Below are positions 33,271 to 45,280 of a stretch of DNA of 64,000 nucleotides, in pieces. Both the position numbers and the translations under genes were made by a program. This DNA is from Proteles cristata cristata (Eukaryota; Chordata; Mammalia; Carnivora; Hyaenidae). The stretch spans positions 2,328,001-2,392,000 of the forward strand of contig JAESUZ010003487.1 in NCBI GenBank assembly GCA_017311185.1, in the 5' to 3' direction. Positions within the stretch are counted from its first letter, which is position 1. Every line of letters starts with the position of its first letter. A model generated the notes under the pieces. It worked only from the letters and a program-made list of their open reading frames with translations. It had not been told where the DNA came from and made no database searches.

Positions 33271-34411
33271 AGAATTCAAGAAACTATAGATTTTTAGAGC
33301 TAGAGATACAGGCCAAATGTTGATATTTATAGTTGAGAATCCCAAGTCAAAAAATGTTGATTTGGGGAAATAGTATCTTCTTGAAATCATAATATGGCTT
33401 GAGCATGTTTTATTTTTATGTAAGTTTTCTTTCAGCAGGGTCTTTACAATAGTTTTTCACTATAATTCCTTTTTAAAAATAGCTTTTAAGAAACCCTAAA
33501 CATTTAGATATGTGCTTATTTTACAGAGAGAATTTTCAAACACCTTGAATGGTACTACTTAATGCATAGAAACTGATTATCAAACATTTAAATTGAAACT
33601 GTTTGTATCTGCAAACTGGTTTTTACTAAAAGCTGGAGTACCGTGATTATTGGTCCCTCTGTGCAGTAACCCCAAAATCTATGTGATCCTCTCAGCAGTC
33701 CTATTTTATATATGTTATTGGTGTAACTATTACTCTGTTGGTAGTCTTTTCACTCTGTCTGGAAATGTAGTCCACCTCCTGAGGAAGAAAGGGAAAAAAT
33801 AGTAGCACTTAATACTATTATTCCCACAGAGCTTCAGAAATTGGCACAAAAGTTTTCATGTTAATCTCACAAATGCTGTTATTTTGAATTTATTTCATTT
33901 CAAAACAGTATTCAGTGTCTTTTAATGAAACGCAGGAGCTGAAACAAGGTCAGCCTCGTAGAAGAGGGAAGCGAGAATGGTTTTAAGAGTTTGTATGAAA
34001 GGAATAGCAATGGTTGAAGGGAAATCTGGGCTACTAGTAACTTGCATTTATTTCTAAAAAAGAATCTTCCCAAGGAGTTGGTATGGTGTTTTGAAGGTTG
34101 TATGTGAAGTCAGGCATGATGGGGTTGCTGTAGTTTTCCTTTAGGAGAACTACAGAAGATTCCTGCTGTGCCCTGCAGATTTGGAGTATACTGGTTACTG
34201 TATTTCTCATGTTTCTTTTGCCTTTGTGAAGTTTTAGCACATTGAGGGGGAAAGAATGTGTCATCTCAAGGTCTTGACTAGAATTTGACTAGTATTCTGC
34301 CAGAAAGTGTGAATTGTAGCCACCAGAATTCTCTTGGAATCCCATCTTTGCTAAAATCAGAATTCTAGGAAAGAACAACAAGCATTTAATAAGTACACCA
34401 CCATCCAAGTA
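33271..34411. other. unique sequence
   Basis: No gene or repeat is recognised. The 76-codon minus-strand frame at 34,034-34,264 lacks known features. Confidence 0.35.
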
Positions 34412-34412
34412 A

Positions 34413-34436
34413 TTTTTTCTTTTCTTTCTTTCTTTC

Positions 34437-34470
<34 letters not shown>
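34413..34470 (+). repeat. pure polypyrimidine (TTTC)n/(TTTTC)n tract
   Basis: 58 nt without a purine, with mirror symmetry in places. Such tracts can form triplex (H-DNA) and are length-variable. Confidence 0.95.
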
Positions 34471-36214
34471 AACCAGTGGCTGCTTAATCTTGTAGAGTGG
34501 TTTTTCTTGCTTGGTTTCTGAATGTTATTTACAGCCATGTATTCATCATGCAGGTGGTAGAAACACAACTCGAAATTGAGTGCTCAGGGAAGAAGCCAAC
34601 GTAATAGAGGATGAAAACCCTTTTGACAGAAAAACTCATTTGTAAATTTTAGGTTGGCAGCTATCATTTTTAAACACACACGTGCACATACCTACATATA
34701 CACATATTTTTTTCTCACCAAAGTCCTTGGGTATTGGACTAAATATTTCAGTCTTGAGCCTTTTCTTACTAGTTGTGACTAAGGCCATATTAGAGTAAGT
34801 TCTCACGGAAACATTTAATATCCTTAATATTATTTTTTCTTGGGTTTATAATCTATGTTGGATGATACGTAGATCCTGCCACAGAAGTTCTGTCAACCCA
34901 TACTCTAATGCGCCCCTCCCCGCCTTTAACCCCTTTAGTGCAGTATACTTCCATCAGCTTATGTCCTCAGATCCTCACACCTCACTTGTTGGATACCACA
35001 CCCCCAAACCCCCCCCCCCACGGTAAAACATGGTCCCAAGAGCATTGAGTTATGAGGGCTGTCCGGAATTTGGAATCTTCCTGGGTTCAGCATGCAAGGC
35101 CTTGCGGCTTTGGAGGCAGGGCAGTGAAGAGAGTGCTTTTTTGGTAGAGAGGCCTGTGGCTCCTGACTTTAGTAGCCGTTGTTTAAAGGTCTTTTCCCTG
35201 ACCAGGTGCAGACTCAGGTAATTGAGTTCAGTGTTTGCTCATTTTATTCTTTCCTCCTGCCCCTTCCCTTCATGTTTCATTAAAATGAATGGGGATTAAG
35301 GGCCCTTTTACTTAATGATATTCCTACGTAATACCATTCTGCACCTTTTTATCTTTTTCTTTTATTGTCATGTATTTGCTCATTTTTCCCCAAGCTTTTT
35401 TTCCTTACCATTTTGAAAGAAAATTTAGAGGACTATTTTCTCTTGTCACCAGCAAAGGTTTCCGTAGTCAGAAAGAGCATAGGCATCTCCAGCATGGAAT
35501 GCTTGACAGGCATTTTAAAAACATTTATGTCTGTAATTGAAAAAGGGCACCATGGGAAAATATGAGCTTTAATTGTTAACACTCTAGAGAAGTCCATAAG
35601 ATGAGGGGTTTTTTTCTCTGAAAGAATACCATATGGGCTAAAAAAAGAAGAGTATGCTATATAATCTGGTCCTGAATTAGATGATTTAGAAACTATATAA
35701 ATGTTCAGAGAAAGGAAAAAATAAAATTGGCTATATGTAGAGATTCCTTGTTTTCAACTAGGACAGAACTTTATTCTTTGGGCTTATTCTGTACAGTGTT
35801 GTGCCTGTTTTTATAAAGTCCTCTGTAGAGTTGAGTTGTCTCTGTCCCAGCGATCGATCCCTACTAGACAACTGTTTGCCTCCAATAAGATAAGTGTGTG
35901 TTAAAATGGAAAATAATGAGAAAAATGTTGGGCCAGAACAAGGTATTGCTAAATAACCGCATCACTTGGTGAAACCCTCCTAGAGCGTGACAAGCACTTG
36001 GGACCACCTCCGAGCACACAGACAGCGGGGGTCCACCCTGGCGCAGGCTTCCTGTGCCCATGCGCACAGACCGCAAAAACTGACACAAGCCCCCAGTTCT
36101 ACTTACTGTATAGAACCTTCTGGCAGTTACTGACCATCGCTTTGCTCCTCAAATTCGTTGGTAAAGAACTGTCCTTTAAGTGTTGCTGGGCGATGGAATA
36201 CTAACAGCGGTCAA
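34471..36214. other. unique sequence
   Basis: Contains a C-rich block at about 35,000-35,022. No transposon or gene is recognised. A GC-richer patch lies at about 35,990-36,085. Confidence 0.35.
35000..35022 (-). other. C-rich block (G-run on minus strand)
   Basis: CCCCC-AAA-C(11-12) on the plus strand gives two long G-runs on the minus strand, a possible quadruplex or slippage-prone site. Confidence 0.6.
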
Positions 36215-36320
36215 AAGAGCTTAGGCTGTGGTGTCAGACAAATTGAGTTTCAAGTCTTAGCTCTTCCATTTATGTCCCAGTGACTGTAATCATCTCTGGG
36301 GTTAGCATCCTGGCTTGAAA
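36215..36320 (+). mobile_element. MIR, 5' part
   Basis: 'GAGCTTAGGCTGTGGTGTCA', 'GAGTTTCAAGTCTTAGCTCT' and 'TCCATTTATGTCCCAGTGAC' fit the tRNA-like and start of the core of MIR. Confidence 0.6.
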
Positions 36321-36677
36321 ATTCTTATGTTCATTGTTTATAACTCATAAGGAGTGTAATTAAATAACAACTAGTTTTGGCATTTTTACATTGCACCATT
36401 TTTTTCAGCATCAGTATATATAATCTGATTTAGTTTGCCAAAATCTTTGACTACATGTTGTTTGCTTTTACCAGTTTGCCCCATTTTCTCTCTAAAAAAA
36501 TTATAATTTTCCTTAAAAAGTCAGAATTGCTACTATCTTCAAATTAAAGTTGATTAAACATTTCCCCAAGTATTTTATGTTTTTTGCTTATCCTATTTCT
36601 TCCTTCCCTCTCCTCCACTTTCTGCAATACTGTATTTAAGGATTGAGTTTTGTAGGTTTGTTCTCAGTGCTAAATGT
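36321..36677. other. unique AT-rich sequence
   Basis: Nothing recognised. Confidence 0.35.
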
Positions 36678-36693
36678 AAAACTAGAAGGTTTT

Positions 36694-37163
36694 CTGTTTT
36701 TGTTTTTTGCTTTTTAAATTTTTTTAAAAATATTTTTTATTTATTTCTAGGAGAGAGAGAGAGACAGCGTGAGCAGGGGAGAGTCAGAGAGACAGGGAGT
36801 CACAGACTGAAACAGGCTCCAGGCTCCAAGCTGGCAGTCAGCAGAGAGCCCGACGCGGGGCTCGAACCCACGAACCGCGAGATCATGACCTAAGTGAAAG
36901 TCGGACACTCAACCGACTAAGCCACCCAGGCGCCCCTGCTTTTTAAAAATTTTTTTAAATGTTTTATTTATTTCTGAGAGAGAGAGAGAGACAGCATGAG
37001 CAGGGGAGGTCAGAGAGAGAGGGAGACACAGAATCTGAAGCAGGCTCCAGGCTCTGAGCTGGCTGTCAGCACAGAGCCTGACGGAGGCTTGAACCCATGA
37101 ACCGTGATATCATGACCTGAGCTGAAGTTGGACGCTTAACTGACTGAGCTACCCAGGTGCCCC
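36694..37163 (-). mobile_element. outer Can-SINE, split by a nested SINE
   Basis: Body at about 36,950-37,163 plus remnant poly-T at 36,694-36,720. The outer TSD 'AAAACTAGAAGGTTTT' is exact at 36,678-36,693 and 37,164-37,179. The inner copy at 36,721-36,936 landed in this element's A-rich tail. Confidence 0.93.
36721..36936 (-). mobile_element. inner Can-SINE, young subgroup
   Basis: Carries 'GCTGGCAGTCAGCAGAGAGC', 'CCTAAGTGAAAGTCGG', 'TATTTCTAGGAGAGA' and 'GCCACCCAGGCGCCCC'. 'TGCTTTTTAAA' precedes (36,708) and follows (36,937) it. Confidence 0.95.
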
Positions 37164-37179
37164 AAAACTAGAAGGTTTT

Positions 37180-37509
37180 AAGTGACAACTTGTTTTCTAG
37201 TGTTCTGGGATGGGCAACTAGGATAGGCAACTAAGATGTTTTCTCCATGCATATTTTTCCTGGTAATTTAGACACCTACTTTCAGTCCTTGTCTTTTAAT
37301 CTGCAGTAAGTCTCCATACAACATTCTTTCCCTTTATCATTTTTGTGCCATTCTTTTGAGTCTTATGTACTTAGGGTTTTTCATTGTTGTGTTTAGCAGT
37401 ACTGCATATAGTATTTACATGGTGGAAGAAACAATTTCATAAAGTAGAGGGTTTTCCCCCCCCAGAACACTCCTGGAGATGGCCAGCATTTTCTTGACCC
37501 TATATTGAA
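37180..37509. other. unique sequence
   Basis: No recognised element. A near-repeat 'GGGCAACTAGGATA/GGCAACTAAGAT' is at about 37,212-37,236. Confidence 0.35.
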
Positions 37510-38470
37510 CATTTTAAAAAATTATATTTTTAATATGCAGTACAATCCATTTAAAAAACGTACAGTTCTATGTGTTTTGACAAAAAATACAATCAACTGT
37601 ATGCAAATAGATAGTCCTGTAACCATATATATAGAACAGTTCTGTTACCCCCCAGATTTTACTGTGCTTCTTTTTAGTCCATCCCAGCGATCATCCTTAG
37701 CCCCTCACAAGCCCTGATCTGTTTCTATAGTTATGCCTTTTCTAGAATGTTATGTAAGTGGAATCATACAGCCTCACAAGTCTGGCTGTTGTGTGTATCA
37801 GTAGTAGTTCATTGCTTTTTATTGCTGATAATATCCCCTAGTATGGTTGTACCACAGCTTATTTATCCATTCACCAGGTAAGGGACATTTGCATTGTTTC
37901 CACGTTCTGGCAGTTATGAATAAAGCCCCTATAAACTTTTGCCTACAGATTGTGTGAACATAAAATTTCAGTTCTCATAGATAAATATCCAGTAGTGGGC
38001 TTGCTAGGTTGTGGGGTAAGTTTAAACTTGTTTACTTGTAAACTCGTTAAACTTCATAAGAAACTGCCAAATAATTTTCCTACGTGAATGTACCATTTTA
38101 CATTCCTTCTAGCAAGTAGGGCAATGCTGGTTGCTTTGTATCCTCATTAGCACTTTTTACTATAAGGCTGTTTCTTCTTGGAACCCTTCTCATAGGTGTA
38201 TAGTGATCTGTCTGGTTGCCATTTGAGTTAGCATTTTCCTGATGACTAATGATGCTGAGCATGGTTTTGTGAATTTATTTACCATTTGTATATATTCTTT
38301 GGTGAAGAGCCTGTTAAAAAAGAATTTGTTTTCATTTTAGTGAGTTTTGAGAGTTCTTTATATATTCTGGTCAGAATCTTTTATCAGATTATGTTGATTT
38401 GTAAATATTTTCACCGAGGGTGTGATTTGTTTTTTCATTTATCAATTTTTCTTTGATAGATTGTTCTGAC
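37510..38470 (-). mobile_element. L1 3' portion, antisense
   Basis: 'GTGGAATCATACAGCCTCAC', 'TTATTTATCCATTCACCAGG', 'ATAAATATCCAGTAGTGGGC' and 'GAGTTCTTTATATATTCTGG' are the complement of old L1 ORF2 C-terminus and 3' UTR in order. It is heavily diverged, with no SINE inside. Confidence 0.9.
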
Positions 38471-39195
38471 ATTGATTTTGATACTGTGCAAACACAAAGC
38501 TTTTAACAAGCGCACCTAAGTATGCCTGTGTTCTTTAATGTAGAGGTATGGTTTTGATTATCCTATTTTCTTATTTTCCTTCTTTGATTTTGCCCTTCTT
38601 CCCCTTATTTCCTCCCCCAATACACACACACACACACACATACACACACCCATACACATGCACATGCACACTTATTTATTTGTAAACTAGGTCCTTTAGG
38701 ACAATACAGTAAATATCTGTGCTTCAAAAAAATCAATCTTGTCACACTTATGTTTAATGGACTTTGAAACGGTGCAGCTGTATAGGGGAAATGAATTCTG
38801 TTCTCTGTAAAGGACTGCTTGTTTGCAGAGCTATTGAAGATGGAAGCATTTATGCCACAGTCATATAACTTGTCAAAACTGGATATGTTCCTGTGTTTAA
38901 AATATTTGGGATTTTCCAAAAGTTGCCATTTCCTCTTGATCCTTTCTAAGGAGGACTTGGTTTCTGATTACAGTTAACCCATACTTTACTGTTTAACTGC
39001 CTTTGAATAGACTTAAAATATTTATTTAAATGAATTGTTGAGCTCGTATTGGCATTGCATTTGCCAATGGTGGACATTAGAAATGTATTTTCATATAATT
39101 GGATTATTTAATTAATGGAATTAACTAATGGAATAGGTTGGTTCTGAGGTCTGTAAAAATAGATTTTAAGGGAAACCTGAAACAATATTCTATTT
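38471..39195. other. unique sequence with CA repeat
   Basis: Includes the (CA)n tract at 38,621-38,671. No gene is seen. Confidence 0.4.
38621..38671 (+). repeat. (CA)n microsatellite, imperfect
   Basis: Pure ACACAC run of about 20 bp followed by interrupted CACA/CATGCACA units. Confidence 0.93.
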
Positions 39196-39409
39196 TTTTT
39201 TAATGTTTTATTTATTTATTTCTAGGAGAGAGAGAGACAGCATGAGCAGGGAGGGTCAGAGAGAGAGGGAGTGACAGACAGACTGAGGCTCCAGGCTCTG
39301 AGCTGGCAGTCAGCACAGAGCCCGACGTGGGGCTCGAACCCACGAACCGCGAGATCATGACCTAAGTGAAAGTCGGAGGCTTAACCGACTAAGCCACCCA
39401 GGTGCCCCA
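39196..39409 (-). mobile_element. Can-SINE, young subgroup
   Basis: 'ATTTATTTCTAGGAGAGAGA', 'CTGGCAGTCAGCACAGAGCC', 'CCTAAGTGAAAGTCGG' and 'GCCACCCAGGTGCCCC'. 'ATATTCTATT' is on both sides (39,185 and 39,412). Confidence 0.95.
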
Positions 39410-40794
39410 GGCATATTCTATTCTTTTTAAATTAGTGGTAGGAGATAATATATGCTCAACGATCCTCATTTTTCCTCAGTAAAGAGCTAGAATTTATATG
39501 TAAATATTTAAAATGAATTAGAATTTCAGAAACATAGTTTAATTTTTTCTATTCAGTCATTTTTATATACTAAAGTTTTCATTATAAACATATGCTGTGT
39601 AGAGACATAGTTTTGTTATGCAGAAGGTTTTGTTAAAAACAGATAAGGTATTAGGATCAGGATCATCTTATTTAACAATGCGAAGTTACTAGCAAGAGTG
39701 ACTTTGGGCTAGAATTTTAATTTTGTCTCTAAAAAATTTTTAGTTTGGCCTTTGTTTCAAAAAGTTTTTGCTATTAAAGTGTTGTGTTTAGCTGAATCCA
39801 TATTAGGATTAGTATTTTAAAAATAACATTGTTAATAGCAGAGGTATTTCAATCCTCTGATCATGTGGAAATGAATGGTTTTGTGTTAACCCTGGCTTTT
39901 AAACAGGTGTGTTGCAAGAAACCCTCTTGGTGGGATGAAATAACCATGAACATAAAATCTTCCAGTGACCTCTTTTAAAGGCTTATGTACTGTAATTAAC
40001 TACCCTTTAAATATAAGGGTTCTGTTTGTACTGCTAATTAAATTCATAGTTAAGACTTGTAGGGCAGCATTTAATTTATGTGTTGTTTTGTCTTGGGACT
40101 TCAGTAATTTGAAAGGTGATATGAAGGTATAAATAGTGAATTTTCATTAAAATGTACTGGGAAGATACATGCTAAGTTCTCAGAAAATAACTTGTCTGAA
40201 AAGTAAGAGTAAGAGAGAAAACTCAAAATTTTTATTTCCCTAGTTGTTTAGGCTCTGTGATTTGCTCATTGACACTGAGTTGATTTTGGAAACAAAATGT
40301 ACTAAAATCGGCTTGATTACATCAGGTAGATTAGCATAGGATGCTGATATATTACAAGTAGGAAATATATATTTCTATATATATTCTAGATTATATATAC
40401 TAGATTATATATTCTAGATTATATACACTAGTGTATATAATGTATTAGATTATATTCTAGTAATATATTACTACATTTGTTTGGTTAATTCAGAGTAGGG
40501 ATACTTTTGATGTACAGGTCTTGAAGTTTTTGTGCTCATTTCTCCTTCCTAAGAGATTCCCACAAAATTTACTCCAGTAAATAAAGATTAATTTAGGAAG
40601 ACAAAGAGACATAAGGAGAATGGAACTGGGAGAGAAGGAACTATACAGTTAGGCAAGATGAAATGATACCCACACACAAAGTAAAGTTACAGGGCAGGGT
40701 ATATGTATTTCAAATGCAAATAAAATGTAGAATGATAAGCACAATGTTGATTAGAAGAAAAGCATTTATTGCATTAACAGTAGTACAAATAGCA
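39410..40794. other. unique AT-rich sequence
   Basis: Contains the palindromic AT tract at 40,365-40,472. No gene or transposon is recognised. Confidence 0.4.
40365..40472. repeat. TCTAGATTATATA-type minisatellite with 24-bp palindrome
   Basis: The unit CTAGATTATATA(T/C)A recurs about five times. 40,418-40,441 is a perfect 24-bp palindrome centred on ACTAGT. The whole tract can fold into hairpins or cruciforms. Confidence 0.9.
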
Positions 40795-41288
40795 ACCTAT
40801 ATGTAGTTCTAAAAGATTTTTCTCACCCCAAAAGGAAACCCTGTGTCCATTAAATAGTTACTTCCCATTTCCTGTTCCCACAGTCCCTGCAAACACCAAG
40901 CTGTGTTCTGTCTCTCTGAATTTACTTCTTTTTGATATTCCATTATAAAAGGAATCATGCAATATGTAACCTTTTTGTATCTGGTTTCTTTTATAGCACA
41001 ACCTTTTCAAGGTTTTTCTAAGTTGTAGTATGTACCAGTACTTTATTCCTTTTTATAGCTGAATAAGACTATTATGTGAATATACTATAATTTGCTTATC
41101 TATTCATTCTTCCATTGATGAACATTTGGAAGCTGTTCCCATCTTTTGTCTGTTTTGAATTGTGCTGCTATGAAAATATATGTGCATGTATTTGACTAAC
41201 ACGTATTATTATTTTTTAAAATTTTTATTACAACCATCTTACTGGATGTGAATTGGCACCTCATTGTGGTTTGAAATGACCAGTAATG

Positions 41289-41487
41289 GGGTGCCTGGTT
41301 GGCTCAGTAGGTTAAGCCACTAGCTCTTGATTTCACCTCAGGTCATGATATCACGGTTCATGAGATTGAGCCTTGCGTGGGGCTTCATGCTGACACCACA
41401 GAGTCTGCTTGGAATTCTCTCTCTTACTCTCTGTGCCTCCCCCACTAGCTCTTTCTCTCTCAAAATAAATAAACTTAAAAAAAAAAA
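41289..41487 (+). mobile_element. Can-SINE in L1
   Basis: 'GGGTGCCTGGTTGGCTCAG' head to AAATAAATAAACTT tail. 'AAATGACCAG' is present before (about 41,275) and after (41,486). Confidence 0.93.
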
Positions 41488-42235
41488 ATGACCAGAGGTA
41501 TTGAATGTCTTTTCATGTGCTTGTTGGCCATTTGAGTAGCTTCTTTGAGGAAAATATCTGTTCAAGTCCTTCGCTCATTTTTCAGTTAGATTATCTTTTT
41601 GTTATTGAGCTGTAACAGTTACTTGTATTTTGGATACTAGACTCTTACCAAATATATGATTTGCAGGTATTTTTCTCCAGGTCTGTAGGTTGTCTTTTCA
41701 TTTTCTTGACAATACCCTTTGATGCACAACCGTTTTTAATTTTGGTGATATCCAATTTATCTGGTTTTTGTTGTTGTTTTTGCTTTTGGTGCCAAATCCA
41801 AGGTCATGAAGATTTACCACTTTGTTTTCCTCTAAGAGTTTTAGTCTATTGTGGTTCTTCTATTTTGGTTGTTGATCTATTCTGAGTTAAGTTTCATAAG
41901 CAGTGTGATGTAGGTGTTCTGCCTCATTCTTTTGCACATGGAAATCTTAATTGTCCCAGCACTATTGTTGAATAGACCTTTCTTTTGAAATTGGGAAGTG
42001 TAAAACAACTTTGTTTTTTTTTCAATATTGTTTTGGCTATTTGGAACCCCTTGAAATTTTTCATATGAATTTGAGGATTGATTCTTCAGTGGCAGGAAGA
42101 ACTATTGGAATTTTGATAAGAATTGCATTGAATCATTAGTTCACTTTGGGTAATACTGCCTTCTTAATAATATTAAGTCTCCAATCTGTGAACATGGAAT
42201 GTCTTTTCATTTATTTAGTTCTTCTATAATTTCTT

Positions 42236-42333
42236 TTTTTTGAGTTTTTATTTTACTTCCAGTGAGTTAAAATATAGCAGTATAGTAGTTTTCAGACATA
42301 CAGTATAGCAATTCACCAATTCTATATGTCTCA
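42236..42333 (-). mobile_element. carnivore-type L1 3'-end insertion inside older L1
   Basis: 'TTTTATTTTACTTCCAGTG', 'AGTTTTCAGACATACAGTAT' and 'AGCAATTCACCAATTCTATA' resemble the complement of the 3' UTR of carnivore L1s. Host L1 text is cut at 'ATAATTTCTTT' and resumes at 'ATTTCTTCAGGC', suggesting a short duplicated ATTTCTT. Confidence 0.6.
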
Positions 42334-42530
42334 TTTCTTCAGGCAGTAGTTGTAGTTCTAGTCTTTCATCTCGTCAGTTAAATTTGTTCTCAGGTATTTT
42401 ATTTTGGATGTTATTATCCAAATAATAAATAGGATTGTTTTCTTAATTTCCTTTTCAGGTTGTTTATTGCTGATATATTAGAAACGCACCTGTTTTTTGC
42501 ATGTTGATCTCGAACTGTGGCAGAAGGTAC

Positions 42531-43739
42531 ATTTAAAATAAAATTTGAAAGATAGAATTTGATGGCCCAAACAATGGGAAGAAGTATATTTCAAGCACAG
42601 AGAATTCATTGAATTGACATCTACTAAACCACCTCCGCCTGGGGACAGCAGGGGAAACGAGAACTAACTACATTGGGGGGAAAAGCACACATGGTAACTA
42701 ATAGAAAACATATTATGAGATAGTATAAGGAGAAGGCAAAGAAGAAATGACTCTAATCCAGATTTAATGATGTCTTCTGGGTTGTGAAAACAGCCAGCCA
42801 AATATTTGATGGTTAAGTGAGGTAATGAATGTGAAAATACCTCAAAATCTGGCAAGATATTCTAGAAATGTAAGGTGAAGCCACTTCTGTGACCTTCAGT
42901 TTCCATACCAATTTGTGTAATAGTCAGCTAATAGGGAAACTTATTTTAGTGGAGAGTTTGGTTTTAAAGGGTTAATCTGCAGGAAATTGTGACTAACTTT
43001 TTGGGAACAGAGCTGTTTACTTATTACATGCTCCTTTAGTATTGAAATGTACCATGTATGAAAGTTTTCAGTCTTTATTCTTCCCCCTTTTGTATTTTAA
43101 ATCATTAGAACAATAGTTTCTTTAGCAAAATTTTCTGTAATTCACAGTTTCCTGGGAGCACAGGACTGTGTCCCTGTCCCTGTGTGGCTGTAAGAATGGT
43201 TAGCTTAATGCTTCTGTTTGTGCTGCGGGGACATTTATTGGGAGGATTAAAAAAATAGAAAAGGAAACAAACTTTTAAAAAGAGAGACAAGGGCTACAAA
43301 ATAATCTCTTTCATAGCCTTTTGAAATTCTGAAAAGGCAGGTAAAAACCATTATTGTAATTGTAGGTTTCCTCAGAGAAGTGTGAAAATACTTCCCTCTT
43401 GTGTAAAAATAGTTTCATTTGAATATAGCATTCCTCTCCTGCTACCGAAGTGGAGATAACCATTCAGTCCCATTCAGAAGTACAAAACAGGTCAGCACAC
43501 TTTGAAAAACTTCATGTTATTAGGTTACCTTTTATGTGATACGTAAGTAGGACAGAAATAGGAAAAAAATTCCTTAGAATGGGGATGGCAGATTTAAGTT
43601 TCCATTCTGTTTTTCACTGTTCATTGTATCCATAATATATATTGCTAATAAATCATAGCTTTTTTTGAGTAATTTTGGACATAGCCTTACAAGCTTTCTC
43701 AGCCTGTGATTTCAGGCAGTATTTGGAGTTCGTATGTGA
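42531..43739. other. unique sequence
   Basis: No gene or confident repeat. A MIR-like scrap 'CTGTGACCTTCAGTTTCCAT' at about 42,889 is too short to call. Confidence 0.35.
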
Positions 43740-43895
43740 CAGGAAACCTGTTTGCAGCCTTTATTGAATGTAAGTTTCATGAGGGTAATTTTCTCCTTCA
43801 TTTTATTCACTCCTTTGTTCCCAGTACCTAGAATAGTGTCTAACACAAAGTAGAGACTCAATAAATGTCAAGACAAATAAATGAAGAGATGAGTA
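43740..43895 (+). mobile_element. L2 3' end
   Basis: 'TGTAAGTTTCATGAGGGTAA', 'TCCCAGTACCTAGAATAGTG' and 'AGAGACTCAATAAATGTCAA' are the standard L2 3' terminus. Confidence 0.8.
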
Positions 43896-45010
43896 TCTAT
43901 CTCAGAAAGTGTTTGTAAGATAGGCAGCCTTGAAAACTCCAGCTCCGATTCCTTTGTTCAAGCATCAGGATCTGTTCCCCTTTAGGTGGATGTTTGTGTG
44001 ATTTTATTAGCTTAGGTCAGCACAGTCTTTCTTCTGGTTTTGAATATTCTTGCATGTTTTTCATACTGAGCCTGGCTGACCTGGCCATGTGCCGCACATA
44101 TGGTTGACATCTTACAGTAACAGAGATAGAAGTACATTTGATAGCTTGATCAGTATTCATTTCCCGATATATAATAGCTTAATTTTGTTGAATTTGCATT
44201 TAAAATATTATAGACAGTGTGCTAATGACTGCAGTGTCAATGTGGATTAGACAGCTGACAAAGCAAACATTCGAGGACCAGCATCTGTGCTGAAACACCT
44301 TTAATTACACTAGGCCTTGATCGGCTTAATTTTTTCCATAAATAAATTCATTATATTGGAACTGTTCAAATCTCTGAGAATAATAAGCCAACAACTTTTT
44401 TTTTTTCAAAATCTGTGCTACATGAAGAATAAATGTCTCTTTCCATTCTTGCTTAAATAAAGTTCTCTTATTTTTTAAGATTGCTGTTAGGCAGACTTTT
44501 TCATAGAATCCCTTAGTATTAAGTAGATGCTTGTTTTAAGGTTTATTAGTATTAAACTCTAATATTATCTAAAAGATTTCCCTATTTTTCTGGTGAATAC
44601 AATTATCAAGAGATTTTATAACTGAAGTTTAGAGACATACTGTTACTTTTCATCAAAGACAGAGGCCAGGTGTCCTTGGTCTCTGAATTGTTAGATTAGG
44701 GCTACGTCATAGTTTTTAATGTATCTCAGATTGCTATGTAGTAGTGTAGTTATTCTGTGCTAATTTTGGAGAATATGATTGTTACTGCCTTCAGAGGAAA
44801 GGAAGGCATGGGTTATCTCGATTTTCGGCTAGAACTGCCTTTGGAAACATCTGTATGAGAAGGCTTCTAAGTGTTTCGTAGTTGAATATGAATTTTGTTC
44901 TTTCTAGGCTTTTAGATTACTTAACCTGAAGCCGCATCAACAAAATATGAAAAAGTTGTAAAGTTCAATCAGATTTATGATTTAGTATTTGAAAATATAA
45001 CATGGGGTTA
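43896..45010. other. unique sequence with a possibly conserved block
   Basis: Repeat-free. The part at about 44,215-44,410 holds several homeodomain-type TAATTA/TTAATT cores and looks like a conserved noncoding element. No gene is seen. Confidence 0.35.
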
Positions 45011-45025
45011 TAGTGATGACTTTTA

Positions 45026-45265
45026 TTTATTTATATATATTTTTTAATGTTTTATTTATTTCTGAGAGAGAGAGAGAGAGAGACAGAGAGACAACGTGAG
45101 CAGGGGAGGGTCAGAGAGAGAGGGAGACTCAGAATCTGAAGCAGGCTCCAGGCTCTGAGCCAGCTGTCAGCACAGAGCCCAATGCGGGGCTCGAACTCCC
45201 AAACCGCAAGATCATGACCCAAGCCAAAGTCAGACGCTCAACTGACTGAGCCACCCAGGTACCCC
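45026..45265 (-). mobile_element. Can-SINE, feline long type, TSD
   Basis: 'TAGTGATGACTTTTA' (45,011-45,025) and 'TAGTGATGACTTTAA' (45,266-45,280) flank a full antisense copy. Confidence 0.95.
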
Positions 45266-45280
45266 TAGTGATGACTTTAA

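Larger units (their letters stand above)
40795..42530 (-). mobile_element. L1 (ORF2 C-terminal half to 3' UTR), antisense, with two insertions
   Basis: 'GAATCATGCAATATGTAACC', 'TATTCATTCTTCCATTGATG', 'TTGCTCATTTTTCAG'-like text at 41,572, 'GGTTGTCTTTTCATTTTCTT', 'CAATTTATCTGGTTTTTGTT' and, after an interruption, 'TCAGGTATTTTATTTTGGAT' and 'GGATTGTTTTCTTAATTTCC'. The order matches the complement of L1 ORF2. It is interrupted by a SINE (41,289) and a younger L1 scrap (42,236). Confidence 0.92.
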
